From NCBI GenBank assembly GCA_014773175.1, contig VXCM01002222.1:1-64000 (forward strand): a stretch of DNA of 64,000 nucleotides, in the 5' to 3' direction. Positions 1 to 64,000 of the stretch are shown here, piece after piece. Each line of letters begins with the position of its first letter. The first letter of the stretch is position 1. Both the position numbers and the translations under genes were made by a program. Source of the DNA: Lucifuga dentata. Taxonomy: Eukaryota; Chordata; Actinopteri; Ophidiiformes; Bythitidae. Under the pieces are notes generated by a model. It was given only the letters and a program-made list of their open reading frames with translations, did not search any database and was not told the origin of the DNA.

Positions 1-6738
<6,738 letters not shown>

Positions 6739-6756
6739 CACGGCTGTGGGGGGAGC
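6739..6756 (-). other. pik3r4: PIK3R4 5' UTR tail of the start-codon exon
   Basis: Eighteen bases separate a pyrimidine-rich acceptor (CCTCCCTCAG, ending at 6757) from the ATG at 6738. This implies that the leader is spliced from an upstream non-coding exon; a candidate ends at 10235. Confidence 0.5.
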
Positions 6757-7009
6757 CTGAGGGAGGAATTTTCAGAATACAATAAATCACAAATAAAAGC
6801 CTGGACCGAAATGACAGGTTGAGTGAAAAATAAAAGAAAGATTAAAAGAAGAAAGATTAAATATGAGGACATTGGTACCTACATAATGTGAAATGTCAAT
6901 TTCAACAGCATTTACAGTAATGACACTCATCACACTGCTGCCCTCATTTTTACTTTTCAAGATGATTCAATCATTCTGACATAAAACCTGCTATGCAGCA
7001 TATTTGATA

Positions 7010-7669
7010 TTAAAGGACCATAACACCCATTTAGCATATTTGAACCTAATGTATTCAGTTTTCATACATGTTACATTACTGACAATCATTTCCCAAATTA
7101 ATTTGGGTAATTTTAATTTTTTTAATTAATTAATTTTTTTTCATACATGCCTTTACTATCATTTCCCAAAGGATAAAACTGTATTTCAGCTTTCCTGATA
7201 TTTTGCAAAATCTCTTAATCTTTCAAAATCAAATATTCAAGCAATACACCCACCTTAAAAATCCATGTTTCTCCTGCTAATAGTTACACAGCCTTATGAA
7301 GTCACGGTCCTTTAAATTTTTCCATAAACACAGGTCTTCTTTTGGGACTATATTCCCCGGTGGAGGCATACATTCACTCCACGCTTTTTATTGAGCTTAA
7401 ACACTAAAATTACATAACTTCTAAAAAAACCTGAATACACGTCTTGTTGGTGATGATGGATTACCTATCCCAAGAACGTTTACAGTATCAACAAGTTGAT
7501 TTTAATAGCAGAATGAACTGAAACCAATGGAGGTCTGGAAGGTAGGAAAAACATTTTTGATTCACTGTTCCAGTAGTATGCTTTGGGAAATGATTGTCAG
7601 TAACGTAACATGTATGAAAATTTAATATATTAGGTTCAAACATGCAAAATGGATGGTATGGTCCTTTAA
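7010..7669 (+). mobile_element. TTAA MITE, subfamily A, copy 2 (forward)
   Basis: Lies in the PIK3R4 leader intron. Both ends are intact with TTAA. It is about 70 bp longer than its siblings because an AT-rich stretch (7097-7142) and a second partial copy of the inner end of the left repeat have been inserted. Confidence 0.85.
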
Positions 7670-7799
7670 AAGCCTTATAAAGAGGAACGTTTCACCTGAA
7701 CCACCATCACCACTGCTGCTATTTGAGCTGCTGAAATGAAAATGTGAGGTTAGCACTGTTTGCTCTAACATCATTCACTGGTCCAAAAAAAAAAAAAAN

Positions 7800-7827
<28 letters not shown>

Positions 7828-7830
<3 letters not shown>

Positions 7831-8260
7831 ACACATCACATACTCCCAACCATTTTTGAAAACATAGGTAAATGTCAGAATTGTTTTTCCTACCTTCCAG
7901 ACTGCCACTGGTTTCTGTTCATTCCAGTACGTTATTAACATCAAGTTGCCAAGGCTGGAAACATGCCTGAGATAGGTAAGCCAGCACAGCGAACACATCT
8001 GTTAATTTTTTTTGTTTAAGTTTCTTAATTTAACTGGTCCAACACAGAGCTACACGGAACAGAACTTATGTAGTCCCAGGAGAAAAGACTCTTTTACAGA
8101 GAAATTAAAGCAACCATGTCTTCACAATCTTGCATAATAAGATGAAATCTAAAATGCAGTTTTATATTTTGGAAAATGGTTGACGTGGCAGTAACGTGAA
8201 GGCGAGTAGTATTTATTGGACTCAAACATGCAAGACCAACGGTTCTTCAATAAAACCTTT
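7828..8260 (-). mobile_element. TTAA MITE, subfamily B, left end missing
   Basis: Matches subfamily B internal phrases (TTTTTCCTACCTTCCAGACT; AGTCCCAGGAGAA; TTTTGGAAAATGGTTG) and ends near CAAACATGCAAGACC. The left inverted repeat is gone, replaced by a poly-A/poly-T stretch with an N at 7799. Confidence 0.6.
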
Positions 8261-9067
8261 ATCTATTTTCAACTTGGAGAATAAGGATAGATTATTGCAC
8301 CTGTTTGTTTTATGAATCTAAAATTCTAACTAATCTTAAAAAATTAAATGCTGAAATTCAATCAAACTGAATTGAGAAAGAAAAATAATAGAATAATTGT
8401 TTTTGAATCGAATTGCCAACATGAAGAATGAAGTCAAATTGAATTTCAAACCAATTATTTAAATCTCTAATCTGAGGACAGCTAAGACGTTGGTTTACCC
8501 TGCACTGTATCCCTGATACAAGGGTACATTCTACTTCTTTTATTACATCTTTCCTCAACTACAGCTATGAAAGCTGAAGTCACTCTGAGACATTGGGGTG
8601 GTTGAAAAACAAGATAACATGAGTATTAGAAACTCCAGTATGTCTGCCAGTGTGAAAAAGTTCCTGATTTCCTGATAAAGTTCCTGCAGTGTGAAAGACA
8701 CAAGTGTGAACGTTGGTAACTAACTCTGGTGACATTAACATGTGTCAGGCACCCATGCCTGTGAGCTAACATACAGAATTAATAACACCATCCTAACAAC
8801 AGCACACCAAAATGAAATGCAGCCATTATTAATATTGTTAATTACACCATTTCTTTTCCTGCAATGACCATTCAAATGTCTGTAATGAAACAGTCTACTG
8901 GAATATACAATATATATTTATATTGTACCTTTTCCTCCAATATATAAGACACAAGGAGAACAATCAGCCACACATCTCAGCCTGCAGCCCCAATCATAAT
9001 AAATCAACAACTTTCACCAAGGAAAAAAGGAAATCTAGGTTCACATTAAAAAATTCCCTCAGGTGGC

Positions 9068-9071
<4 letters not shown>

Positions 9072-9130
<59 letters not shown>
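9072..9130. repeat. (GT)n microsatellite
   Basis: GT dinucleotide repeat of about 59 bp, adjacent to the LINE fragment. Confidence 0.95.
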
Positions 9131-9131
<1 letters not shown>

Positions 9132-9149
9132 ACGCGTGTGTATGTCTTC

Positions 9150-9965
9150 CTCAAGCTGGGGTCCTCTACCAGAGGCCTGGGACTTTGAGGGTTCTGCACA
9201 ATATCTTATCTGTTCTAGGACTGCACTCTTCTGGACAGAGACCTCAGGTGTTGTTCCTGGAATCTGCTGGAGCCACTCTCCCAGTTTGGGGGTCACAGAC
9301 CCTAGTGCTCCTAGTACTACTGGGACCACTGTGGACTTCACCGTCCACATTCCATCCAATTCTTCCTTCAGCCCTTGGTATTTCTCATGCTCTTTCTTCC
9401 TGATGTTGCCTTCACTTGAGAATTGCTACATCGATCACTACTGCTCTGTTCTGCTCCTTGTTAACCACCAAGTTGGTTGGTTAGCAGCAGCTGCTTGTCT
9501 GTCTGGAACTTGAAGTCCCACAGGATCTTAGCTCTGCCATTCTCAACCACCNCTGCTTGTCTGTCTGGAACTTGAAGTCCCACAGGATCTTAGCTCTGCC
9601 ATTCTCAACCACCTTTGGCGGTGTCTCCCATTTGAATTTAGGGATTTCCAGTCCGAATTCAGCACAGATGTTCCTGTACGCTATCCCAGGTTATGCCTCT
9701 CAGTGTACGCTGTCCCAGCTAGCATCTTACACCCTGCTACCAAACGCTGGACTGTCTCAAGGGCGTCTTTGCACAGTCTGCACTGTGGGTCTGGTGTGGT
9801 ATATCTCTGCCTCTATGGATCCACAGAGACTCTGATTATGGCAGCACAAGAACGTGCTGCCATAATCAGAGTCTCTATGCTCCTTCAGACCAGCCTTTTC
9901 TAGCCACTGGTAGGATTTCTCCATATCAGCCACTTCTTCCATCTATCGGTGGTACATCCCATGTA
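9150..9965 (-). pseudogene. Non-LTR retrotransposon (LINE) ORF fragment, C-terminal part
   Basis: On the minus strand, pieces in different frames read EEVADMEKSYQWLEKAGL, SIEAEIYHTRP, KWETPP-like sequence, KILWDFQ-like sequence, and STVVPVVLGALGSVTPKLGE followed by WLQQIPGTT. These phrases belong to the C-terminal region, after the reverse transcriptase, of a LINE protein widespread in fish genomes. Frameshifts, a 61-bp duplication around an N at 9552 and a short inversion at 9825-9876 show it is dead. It sits in the PIK3R4 leader intron. The exact clade is not certain. Confidence 0.7.
9825..9876. repeat. Perfect 23-bp inverted repeat with 6-nt loop
   Basis: Arms 9825-9847 and 9854-9876 are exact reverse complements around the loop AAGAAC. 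It lies inside the LINE fragment, where a related intact LINE would not have the second arm. Confidence 0.9.
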
Positions 9966-10234
9966 GGGGCTTAGTCTTCCACGATGTCTATATATATACG
10001 GTATAGTAAGCCGCAGTTCCGTTTAGAATAAAGCAGAACCGGATCAAATAGCCACCGCAGAGTAATAACCCTACATGAAGTGGAGTCACATGACTCAGCG
10101 CCGCAAACAACACATTATGACAGAGCTAATTTAGCATGCTAGCTAACTACTGCTAATGTAAAGCCCTGAACGTTAAAACCAAATGAAAGTCTGCGTTGAA
10201 ACAGTTTTGTGTGTGTGTTTAGATGTGATGTTAC

Positions 10235-10590
10235 CTGATGCTGCTGGTGTTTACTGGACAACTGCTGTGTTGTTGTTTTGATGTTAGCTTTAGCTGGCTA
10301 ACTAACATTCGAAGTCTCCCGGTCCAGAAGACGCAGGTTCTAAAAACGTTAACTAACTTCAGCCTGAGTAACGCTAATGTCAGGCTTCATGTTTTATACC
10401 GGTGCTTTAGTTACGGTATCCATTCAGCTATCTTCTCGTTGAAACGCTATGCAGTGGTAAACAGTGTCAAGTGAGGATAAAACGAAAGCCCAAAATCTGA
10501 GAGCTAGTTGTTAGCTAACTAGTTAGCCGTTTCTACTTGTTGTTATGATTCCGGGTCAAAGTGGAAGACTAGCTCGATTCCCATTGGTCA
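10235..10590 (-). promoter_or_regulatory. pik3r4: Putative PIK3R4 non-coding exon 1 and promoter
   Basis: Read on the minus strand, this stretch ends at 10235 in AGCATCAG followed by the donor GTAACATC, which can pair with the acceptor at 6757. It is less AT-rich than its surroundings and holds many GCTAAC/GTTAGC motifs common in fish promoter regions. An inverted CCAAT box (ATTGG on plus, 10583-10587) lies just upstream in the minus direction. No TATA box is evident. The exact start of transcription cannot be read from sequence; this is inference. Confidence 0.4.
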
Positions 10591-11409
10591 ATTACAGTCA
10601 AAGCAAAGATGATATATTGCGAAGATGAGGCATTATGTAGGTATTTATAAAGGTTCTTCTAATTTAGTTCAATGCAATAAATTATGTTTTTTTTTTTCTT
10701 TTTCCTTTCACTGGGCCTCATTCACCAACCGTTCTTAAGAAGAAATTTATTCTTAAAACCCACTGACGCAGTTTCTTTTTTTTCTGTCTGCATATATAGT
10801 TGTGGTATATGCCAAGATTGGCATAACCGTTTTTATGTATATATATGCAATTTAATCTAGCAACAGACAGATAATATTTAGTGCACAGGTGAATGTGTGT
10901 GAGTGTGTGACCTTCACCGGCCCTCCTTGACCAACCTATCACGCTTTATTTACNAGGTGAATGTGTGTGAGTGTGTGACCTTCACCGGCCCTCCTTGACC
11001 AACCTATCACGCTTTATTTACACTTACGCAGTTTCCATGAAGATTCTGACATTCACCAATGTTTTCTTATTTGGGATTTGTTCTTAGGTAAGAACAGAAT
11101 CTACGCACACTCAAGAGTACACTTATGCACACTTGGGTGCTGACATGTTTGTGCAGAATAACTGATTTTTGTGTTTTATTCAAGTCTAGTTGTATAACAT
11201 TTAAATTTCAGTAATAATTTGATCATTTATAATATTGTTCAATAATTATATTAATTATTTTACAAAGCATTATTGTCTTAAAATAAACGCTACACTAACG
11301 CTTCAATTCACATCAATTATCTTAATTGGGAACCTAACCATGCCATCCAATAATCAGTGATTAATCACGCTATTTATAGGCCCAAAAAGTACCTTGGCCT
11401 ACTCGCACA

Positions 11410-11595
11410 ATGGCATATTTACTGCTGCTTCAAGGTGTTGCAGATCGTGCCCTGAAGAGGGAACGCATCTTTCAGGACCATGTAGCTCTATTTGCAGAGG
11501 GTGACGAGTATCTCTTGGGATGCTTTAGGCTACCAAGAGCTGTCCTCCTCATCGAGCTTTTGAGCAGCACTGCGGAGCCATACCAGACGGTCTAA
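11410..11595 (+). pseudogene. HARBI1-like Harbinger nuclease, N-terminal fragment
   Basis: Sixty-one residues with the phrase DEYLLGCFRLPRAVLLIELL, which matches the N-terminal pattern of Harbinger/HARBI1 nucleases (DEYL or DEWL, then FRLPR and a leucine-rich helix). The frame stops at 11593-11595. No DDE catalytic domain follows before the poly-T tract, so it cannot encode an active nuclease. Confidence 0.65.
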
Positions 11596-11790
11596 GCCTG
11601 TTGCGATTTGAGCGCACAAAACGACATGACGCGCTCTTCCATTTATGACATCAATCTGATTCCATTCGTTCGCTTCCCAGGCTCCGTGCGCTCCTCGCGT
11701 GCAGGCCTTATCTATGCCATAGCCTTTCCTCCTCCAGTGGTCAGCGGGGTCTCTCTGCTATGTTTGGCAATATATATATATATATATNNN

Positions 11791-11834
<44 letters not shown>

Positions 11835-11842
<8 letters not shown>

Positions 11843-12060
11843 ATCAGTTGCGCGCCCTTCTCCAGATACAGCATTCACTGAACGAGTAATAGCATCCCAT
11901 GCATTTTTTTTTTTTTTAATGACAGCTCGTTTGCTGTTCACTTCCTGCAGCAGTACTTCCACTTCAGAACTACTTAAGTTTTTCTTACGTTCGGAGTCCG
12001 GTGCTCCACCGTCTTTTTCGTTTGGGCATTCTTGCCTTCTTTCTGAAGTTTTCTTTTCAA
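11835..12060 (-). pseudogene. Myb/SANT-like DNA-binding protein of the Harbinger element, fragment
   Basis: The minus strand reads NLSSSEVEVLLQEVNSKRAV then NAWDAITRSVNAVSGEGRAT, the pattern of Myb/SANT-like (NAIF1-related) proteins encoded beside Harbinger nucleases: a helix after SSSEVE, and a W-x-x-I/V helix followed by a Lys-rich segment. The reading frame runs into poly-A coding (all lysine) at the tract near 11837, so the rest is lost. In this family the protein helps the nuclease find the transposon ends. Confidence 0.6.
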
Positions 12061-12063
12061 TTT

Positions 12064-12064
<1 letters not shown>

Positions 12065-12107
<43 letters not shown>

Positions 12108-12129
12108 ACACACCGCCCTGCAGNAATTT

Positions 12130-12171
<42 letters not shown>
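12065..12171. repeat. (GT)n microsatellite, duplicated around an N
   Basis: Two near-identical blocks of GT repeat followed by the phrase CACACACCGCCCTGCAG, separated by a single N at 12124. The duplication is probably an assembly join. Confidence 0.8.
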
Positions 12172-12173
<2 letters not shown>

Positions 12174-13329
12174 ACACACCGCCCTGCAGTCTTTATGGGG
12201 ATTGGCGGGGCATATACGTACCTATGCTAATTAGGAACAACTGGCACGCCCTTTTGAGGACAATAGGATTCATCATTATAAGAACACAGGTGCGAACAAT
12301 TCTGCGGTTTAAGAACACGTCATGAGTCTGACGTAGACTTTTCTTAGGACCTTTCTCAATAACTTCGGCAGATATTGGTGAGTGTGCTCCACTACCCTAA
12401 ATTGACACCATATGAGCTGTCCACTCATAAGCTCAATAGTATTTGGTACTTAAAGCTATAAAATACCGTTTTTTCCTGTATTGGTTATTGCTTTTCCCCC
12501 CGTTTGCTTCTATATTATCTGTTTCTTGTACATCACATAATAATGGATAAATAGAAAAATATGAAATACATAAATAGTGAAAGCATACAAATGTAAATTT
12601 TATTTTATTTTCAGATTGTAAATTTTAGTAGTTTAATACTGACTGATTCCTCTTTTTAAATATTGACGATATCTGAGCTGCAGGAACTTCCTGGCACTGA
12701 CAGCACACTCCCACTCCCACTCCCACCGACCCACGCAGCTCTGACCCACGCAGCTTTGTCACAATAAACGGAACACAACAAGTAAGGACAGCTTTCAAAA
12801 TAAAAGCTTAAAATATGGCACTCCAGATGCTCTTTCTATTGGGAAAGTGCATCAACCACATTTTGTGTTCATTATACAGTATAGAGTTTATTATATGTAT
12901 ATAGGTTACATTCATGTAGATTAAATTTTCCTGCGGTGTTAAAATAGAAGTAGGTAACATTTAAAACAATTTGGCACTTGAGACATTTTTATCCTACCAA
13001 TGGTTCTGACATTTAGCTATGATTTGCTCACTCCCCATAAACATTTAACTCTTGCAAAGTGAATCTCAATATTGGTCCTCCAGTACCACAGCATTGCATG
13101 TTTTCCATCTCTCCCTGCTGTTCCCAGTCCTGATGAACTAAATTAGGCATTTAACCAGTCACGATATGAAAGGCACCAACAGGTAACCTAATTTAGCTCA
13201 CCATGCATGGGTAAAGAGAGAGAGAGAGAGATGGAAGATGTTATCACTCCGTGGTACTCAGAGACCAAAATTGAGAACCTGGCAGTGACCAGGAACTTTT
13301 TTCCTTTTATTGCATACATTGTTTTATTT

Positions 13330-13416
13330 TGAAAGAGCGGACGGAAGTGCTGTTGCTGTTAGTTTCCATGGGTTTTGCCCGTTGGACTCTGGTCTCAGAG
13401 ATAAAGCGCTCAGTGG
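13330..13416 (+). promoter_or_regulatory. atp2c1: ATP2C1 5' UTR / core promoter with ETS-type site
   Basis: The stretch before the proposed start codon holds CGGAAGTG (13342-13349), a consensus ETS/GABPA site typical of TATA-less housekeeping promoters. A CpG-richer zone follows at about 13560-13860 (CGTACGCGG, GTGCGCGAGTCCG). The transcription start is inferred to be near 13330. Confidence 0.45.
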
Positions 13417-60396
<46,980 letters not shown>

Positions 60397-61400
60397 CCCT
60401 CGGCTCTGCGCACTGAGGGACTCTGAGCTTTGGAGGACGAGGAGGACAAAGGTGATGTTATGAGATCTCACAAACGATGGCACTGATACTTTAGACTGCT
60501 GGGAGTTTTTAAAGGACTTCTGGGCATTTTGTGGGGAGGAGAGACTCTGGCCTGGGATCGGAGAACGCTCCGGAGATGGATCGCGTTGACAGACTGGACT
60601 TGTTTTTTGTTTTAGTCGGTCACTTCTGAGAGGACAGAGGGGGCTGCTGGGAGACCTGACCTGCACGTGAGGACGACCATATTAGCGAACCACAGCGTAT
60701 CTTTCCATGTTGTTTTTTTAGCTCCGCCCTCCGTCCTTAACATTGATTTCTGACATTAGCGTTGTGGAAACCCACCACAGACTGAATCTTTCTCCCCGTC
60801 ATCTACGCTCTGCGTGTGATCTGCTCGCTCCTTTAATGCTCTTTCAAAGATGGAAAATGAAAAAAATGGATCATAATCTCATTATTCCTTTTCTCTTGAT
60901 TTGTTATATTTTATTATTTTTATGCACATATTTTTTTTTCAGTTTTGCCAAGCCTGAAAAACGAGAATGTACTGCCAAATTGCATTATTTTTATTTTGTT
61001 GGGAGGGAGGGGGGCATTTTATTTATTTTTTTTACTTCTTGCATCTGATTGGTTGAATCAGCTACAGGAAGTTCAGACATTTCTTATTTATATCTTGTCA
61101 GGATGAGTTAATGATTAAAATCACAGCTCTTTTATTTTGCAATTTTAGGAATTTAAGTCACAGTTTGGATATATAAATGACTGATTGTTCCTCTCTAGTT
61201 TACAGTATAAAGTATATACTGTATATACTATACACGCTATATACGTAAAGTTTTTACAAATACATCTTAACATTATTGTAAAATAGGTTTGAGACAAATA
61301 AGAACACAATAAGATTTCACAATGTGAAATCTTATTAATTTATCCTAAAAACATCCTGAAATGTGACAACTGAAATTAAACTTTTTTTTTTTTTTTTTTT
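60397..61400 (+). other. atp2c1: ATP2C1 3' UTR (extent uncertain)
   Basis: Sequence after the stop codon. No clear AATAAA was seen in the first 700 nt; ATTAAA variants occur at about 61113 and 61370. The end of the transcript cannot be fixed. Confidence 0.4.
60616..60753 (+). CDS. atp2c1: Possible alternative last exon of ATP2C1 (45-residue tail)
   Basis: If the donor at 60391 (GAG|GTATGA) is used with the strong acceptor TTTTTTGTTTTAG ending at 60615, a 225-nt intron is removed. The frame then continues in phase 0 as SVTSERTEGAAGRPDLHVRT and 25 more residues to TGA at 60751-60753. Human ATP2C1 makes isoforms that differ at this same end of the protein by splicing, so a similar arrangement is plausible, but I cannot confirm that this tail is conserved. 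Confidence 0.35.
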   Translation, partial: SVTSERTEGAAGRPDLHVRTTILANHSVSFHVVFLAPPSVLNIDF

Positions 61401-62235
61401 TTTTTGATTGGGGTGGGGGGCCAGCACTGAGACATTTAAAAATAAGACTTCCAGTTTGGACCTTCAAAATGATATCTTAAACATGTCAGAAAATAATAGA
61501 TCCAAACTGAGTTTATTTAGTTTTTATGTCTCCAGAAATGGAATTATGAGATTATGACCAGTTTCTTTTTTTTTTTTTTTTTTTTTCATTTTCATCTGAA
61601 GGACCGAATATGGAATGACCATCTGAAGAAGTAAGACTAAACATATGTGCAATTCATCTCTTCCTATCTTTTCTCTTTTAGCATAATATTTAGAAGTTGT
61701 TGACCACTAATCGGCTGGTTTTCATGCTTAAATAAGGTCGTTTCAAACAGGACAGACTTTTTTTATTTCTTCTATCGGGTTTATGGTCTGTGGGCTTTTT
61801 TTCTGTTATCAAATATTATTTCACATGCTTGTTCCTAAGCTCACTGTGGGTTAGAAATTTTAAAAACTCTAGTTTCACTTACATAGTCTCAAATGAAGAA
61901 GTGATTGTTCTGCCTGTCATATTTAAGCTTTGTTACCTCTTAAACAAGGCAACATTTATATTCAACTCTGATATTGTTGCTCTTATTTTTATGATCTGTC
62001 ATCAACATATAAACAGTAAAACATGCATACAGATATTCTCTGATCTGGTTTGGGCCACGTTCATACCTGGAACCGTTTCAGATGTCTGAAAATACGACAT
62101 TGCCACGTAAACACACAGATCAAAATTTCCTGCCATTCTGACGCTCGTCTAGTTTGTTTGCACTGAAACAAAAACTCTGTTTGCTTAATTATTTCAGGTC
62201 TAAACTGCATAACCGAATGCATCAGATATGGACAC
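61401..62235. other. Downstream flank of ATP2C1
   Basis: AT-rich with two poly-T tracts (near 61381 and 61566). No gene recognised. Confidence 0.4.
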
Positions 62236-62812
62236 TTAAAGGACCATACCATCCATTTTGTATGTTTGAGCCTAATATATTCCATTTTCATACATGTTAC
62301 GTTACTGACAATCATTTCCCAAAGGATAAAACTGTATTTCAGCTTTCCTGATATTTTGCAAAATCTCTTAATCTTTAAAATTCAAATATTCAAGTGATAC
62401 ACCCACCTTAAAAATCCATGTTTCTCCTGCTAATAGTTACACAGCCTTATGAAGTCACGGTCCTTTAAATTTTTCCATAAACACAGGTCTTCTTTTGGGA
62501 CTATATTCCCCGGTGGAGGCATACATTCACTCCACGCTTTTTATTGAGCTTAAACACTAAAATTACATAACTTCTAAAAAAACCTGAATACACGTCTTGT
62601 TGGTGATGATGGATTACCTATCCCAAGAACGTTTACAGTATCAACAAGTTGATTTTAATAGCAGAATGAACTGAAACCAATGGAGGTCTGGAAGGTAGGA
62701 AAAACAATTCTAAAATTTACCACTTATGCAGTACATTTTGAAAAATGGTTGTCAGTAACGTAACGTAAAATGTATATGTGTATGTAGATTGTATATATTG
62801 GGCACAAACAAC
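62236..62812 (+). mobile_element. TTAA MITE, A/B chimera, copy 12 (forward)
   Basis: Left part is subfamily A from TTAAAGGACCATACCATCC to the phrase GGAAGGTAGGAAAAACA. The right part then switches to subfamily B (ATTCTAAAATTTACCACTTA; GTAGATTGTATATATTGGGC). The right end is lost where the next copy begins. Confidence 0.75.
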
Positions 62813-62816
62813 TTTA

Positions 62817-63408
62817 TTAAAGGACCATACCAGCCATTTTGTATGTTTGAGCCTGATATATTAAATTTTCATACACGTAACATTACTGACAATCATTTCC
62901 CAAAGCATACTACTGGAACAGTGAATTAAAAATGTTTTTCCTACCTTCCAGACCTCCATTGGTTTCAGTTCATTCTGGTACGCTGTTAAAATCAACTTGT
63001 TGATACTTGAAACATGCTTGAGTCTAAGTAATCCATCACAGCAAAAAAGTCTATAGGTTTTTTTTGTTTTGTCTTAACTTTTTTTAACTGATCCAACACA
63101 GAGCTGCACAGAAGATGACGTATGTCTCCACCAGGAAATATAGTCCCAGGAGAAGACGGCTTTTACTGATAAACTGTTAAACTGACTGTGCCTTCTATAA
63201 TCATGCAGAAGTGTAATAAGGCAAAACATTGAATTTTAAGGTGTTTGTATCACCTGAACATTTGATTTTGAAAGATTTGGAAATTTGAAAAAATAAAAGG
63301 AAAACTGAAATGCAGTTTTTTGTTTTAGAAATTGGTCCTCAGTAACATAACATATATGCAGGTTGCATATATTGGGCTCAAACCCACATGATCACGGTAT
63401 GGTCCTTC
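62817..63408 (-). mobile_element. TTAA MITE, A/B chimera, copy 13
   Basis: Starts TTAAAGGACCATACCAGCC as subfamily A reverse. From about 63010 it follows subfamily B (ATAGTCCCAGGAGAAGACGG). It ends ACGGTATGGTCCTTCA, with the right TTAA decayed. Confidence 0.75.
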
Positions 63409-64000
63409 AGCATCCTGATGCTAAATGTGGATTTAGGCCTCAAAACTGTCATACTAACATAACAGTGTGGTAGCTTCAGGGTTCAACAGAAACTTTAGTA
63501 AAAACAAGTTCTGTCATTCTGTGCCTTAGAGAAATCATTGGTTTTCATTTTAAATCTCAGCGTGTGGACAGAAAGCTGATTTCCTGCTTCATGAGTTTAG
63601 TACTTAAAGCATTAGAATCATCCAAATATTTACTCTTTTTGACATTTCAGTCATACGGTAGATTTACGTCTACCCGATTCAGTCAGAAGACACACAGCGG
63701 TGAAACTCGCGAAATTACAAACTTGGCTGCCGTGATTTATTATCCGTGGCTGGATGATGAACACAAACACGAACGTGCTGCCACAATTATTAATTATTAT
63801 ATTTAATAATTGCTTTCATTTCATATTGTGAGCATGACTGACAACCTTTGGACCAAAATGTGTGCAGGAGTAAAGTTCATCCCTGCCACAGAGTTCCACC
63901 TGTTCATCTTCACAGGGGAAGTCATCTTTTGCTGCATTAGTGACCCCTACTGGTCTGTTGGAGAACTGCAAGAGACGGGCAGGAACCTTCCAGATCAGGA
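63409..64000. other. Right edge of the window, no recognised gene
   Basis: Contains two open frames (63564-63806, and from 63833 to the edge) with no recognisable family. The phrase GTGACCCCTACTGG resembles common non-coding fish sequence. Confidence 0.4.

Larger units (their letters stand above)
11050..12390. mobile_element. PIF/Harbinger-type DNA transposon remnant
   Basis: Left end at about 11050 reads ATTCACCAATGTTTTC and contains TTCTTAGGTAAGAAC; the right end, read in reverse complement from about 12390, reads ACTCACCAATATCTGCC and contains TCCTAAGAAAAG. This is an imperfect terminal inverted repeat. Inside are remnants of both proteins such elements carry: a HARBI1-like nuclease start on plus and a Myb/SANT-like protein on minus. 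A further related end lies at about 10714-10770 (CATTCACCAACC...TTCTTAAGAAG), so the original element may have been longer or two copies may be nested. A poly-T tract with three Ns at 11788-11790 interrupts it. Confidence 0.65.
10591..13320. other. Intergenic region between the divergent PIK3R4 and ATP2C1 promoters
   Basis: About 2.7 kb, largely occupied by a Harbinger-type transposon remnant (about 11050-12390) and a related end at about 10714-10770. The rest (12400-13320) is AT-rich with a short GA repeat near 13217 and no gene. Confidence 0.6.

Noticed and set aside
8923..9513. 196-residue plus-strand open frame
   Set aside because: It consists of translated GT repeat and the antisense strand of a LINE fragment; the sense is on the minus strand.
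11608..12325. Several open frames across poly-T and GT repeats
   Set aside because: Poly-Phe, Cys-Val and His-Thr runs come from homopolymer and dinucleotide repeats; only the Myb-like part on minus is meaningful.
63564..63806. 80-residue open frame near the right edge
   Set aside because: No recognisable motif, no splice or promoter context, and AT-rich composition.
63833..64000. Open frame of about 56 codons running to the window edge, starting ATGACTGAC
   Set aside because: Such a length is expected by chance at a few percent per frame, no protein family is recognised, and the sequence has the look of non-coding repeat.

Overview
The window is genomic DNA of a vertebrate, almost certainly a ray-finned fish. 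Genes are split into short GT-AG exons, the DNA between them is AT-rich and full of (CA)n/(CT)n microsatellites, and many repeats look like teleost DNA transposons and LINE tails. No bacterial operon, CRISPR array, tRNA or rRNA was seen.

Two real genes lie head to head. On the minus strand is the 5' half of PIK3R4 (Vps15, regulatory subunit of the class III PI3-kinase complex): six coding exons between 6738 and 425, about 607 residues, continuing off the left edge. A likely untranslated first exon ends at 10235. On the plus strand is a complete ATP2C1 (SPCA1, the Golgi Ca2+/Mn2+ P-type ATPase): 27 coding exons from 13417 to 60396. Summed by hand they give 2778 nt (925 residues plus stop) in one unbroken frame. 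The human protein has 919 residues, and every catalytic and ion-binding motif is offset by the same +9.

Region by region: 1-6756 PIK3R4 exons and introns; 6757-10234 the PIK3R4 leader intron, with two MITE copies and a LINE fragment; 10235-10590 putative PIK3R4 exon 1 and promoter; 10700-12400 a decayed PIF/Harbinger transposon with remnants of both its genes; 13300-13455 ATP2C1 first exon; 13456-27260 a 13.8-kb first intron with no recognisable exon; 27261-60396 the other ATP2C1 exons; 60397-64000 3' UTR and repeat-rich flank with no recognised gene.

The dominant unexplained structure is a MITE family with long terminal inverted repeats starting TTAAAGGACCATACC and TTAA at both outer ends (piggyBac-like). 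About 18 copies lie in 64 kb, in two subfamilies and both orientations, including one fold-back copy with arms of about 300 bp and one 74-bp palindromic miniature. Other transposon remnants include a hAT-type element with 8-bp target duplications, a second HARBI1-like fragment, an inverted pair of elements around ATP2C1 exons 6-11, and LINE 3' ends. Several single-N positions sit between two copies of the same roughly 55-75 bp and look like unmerged contig ends; one duplicates part of an ATP2C1 exon.

I found no convincing new biological system. The points most worth a second look are the MITE family and its fold-back copy, a possible alternative ATP2C1 C-terminus, and the microsatellites next to ATP2C1 splice acceptors.
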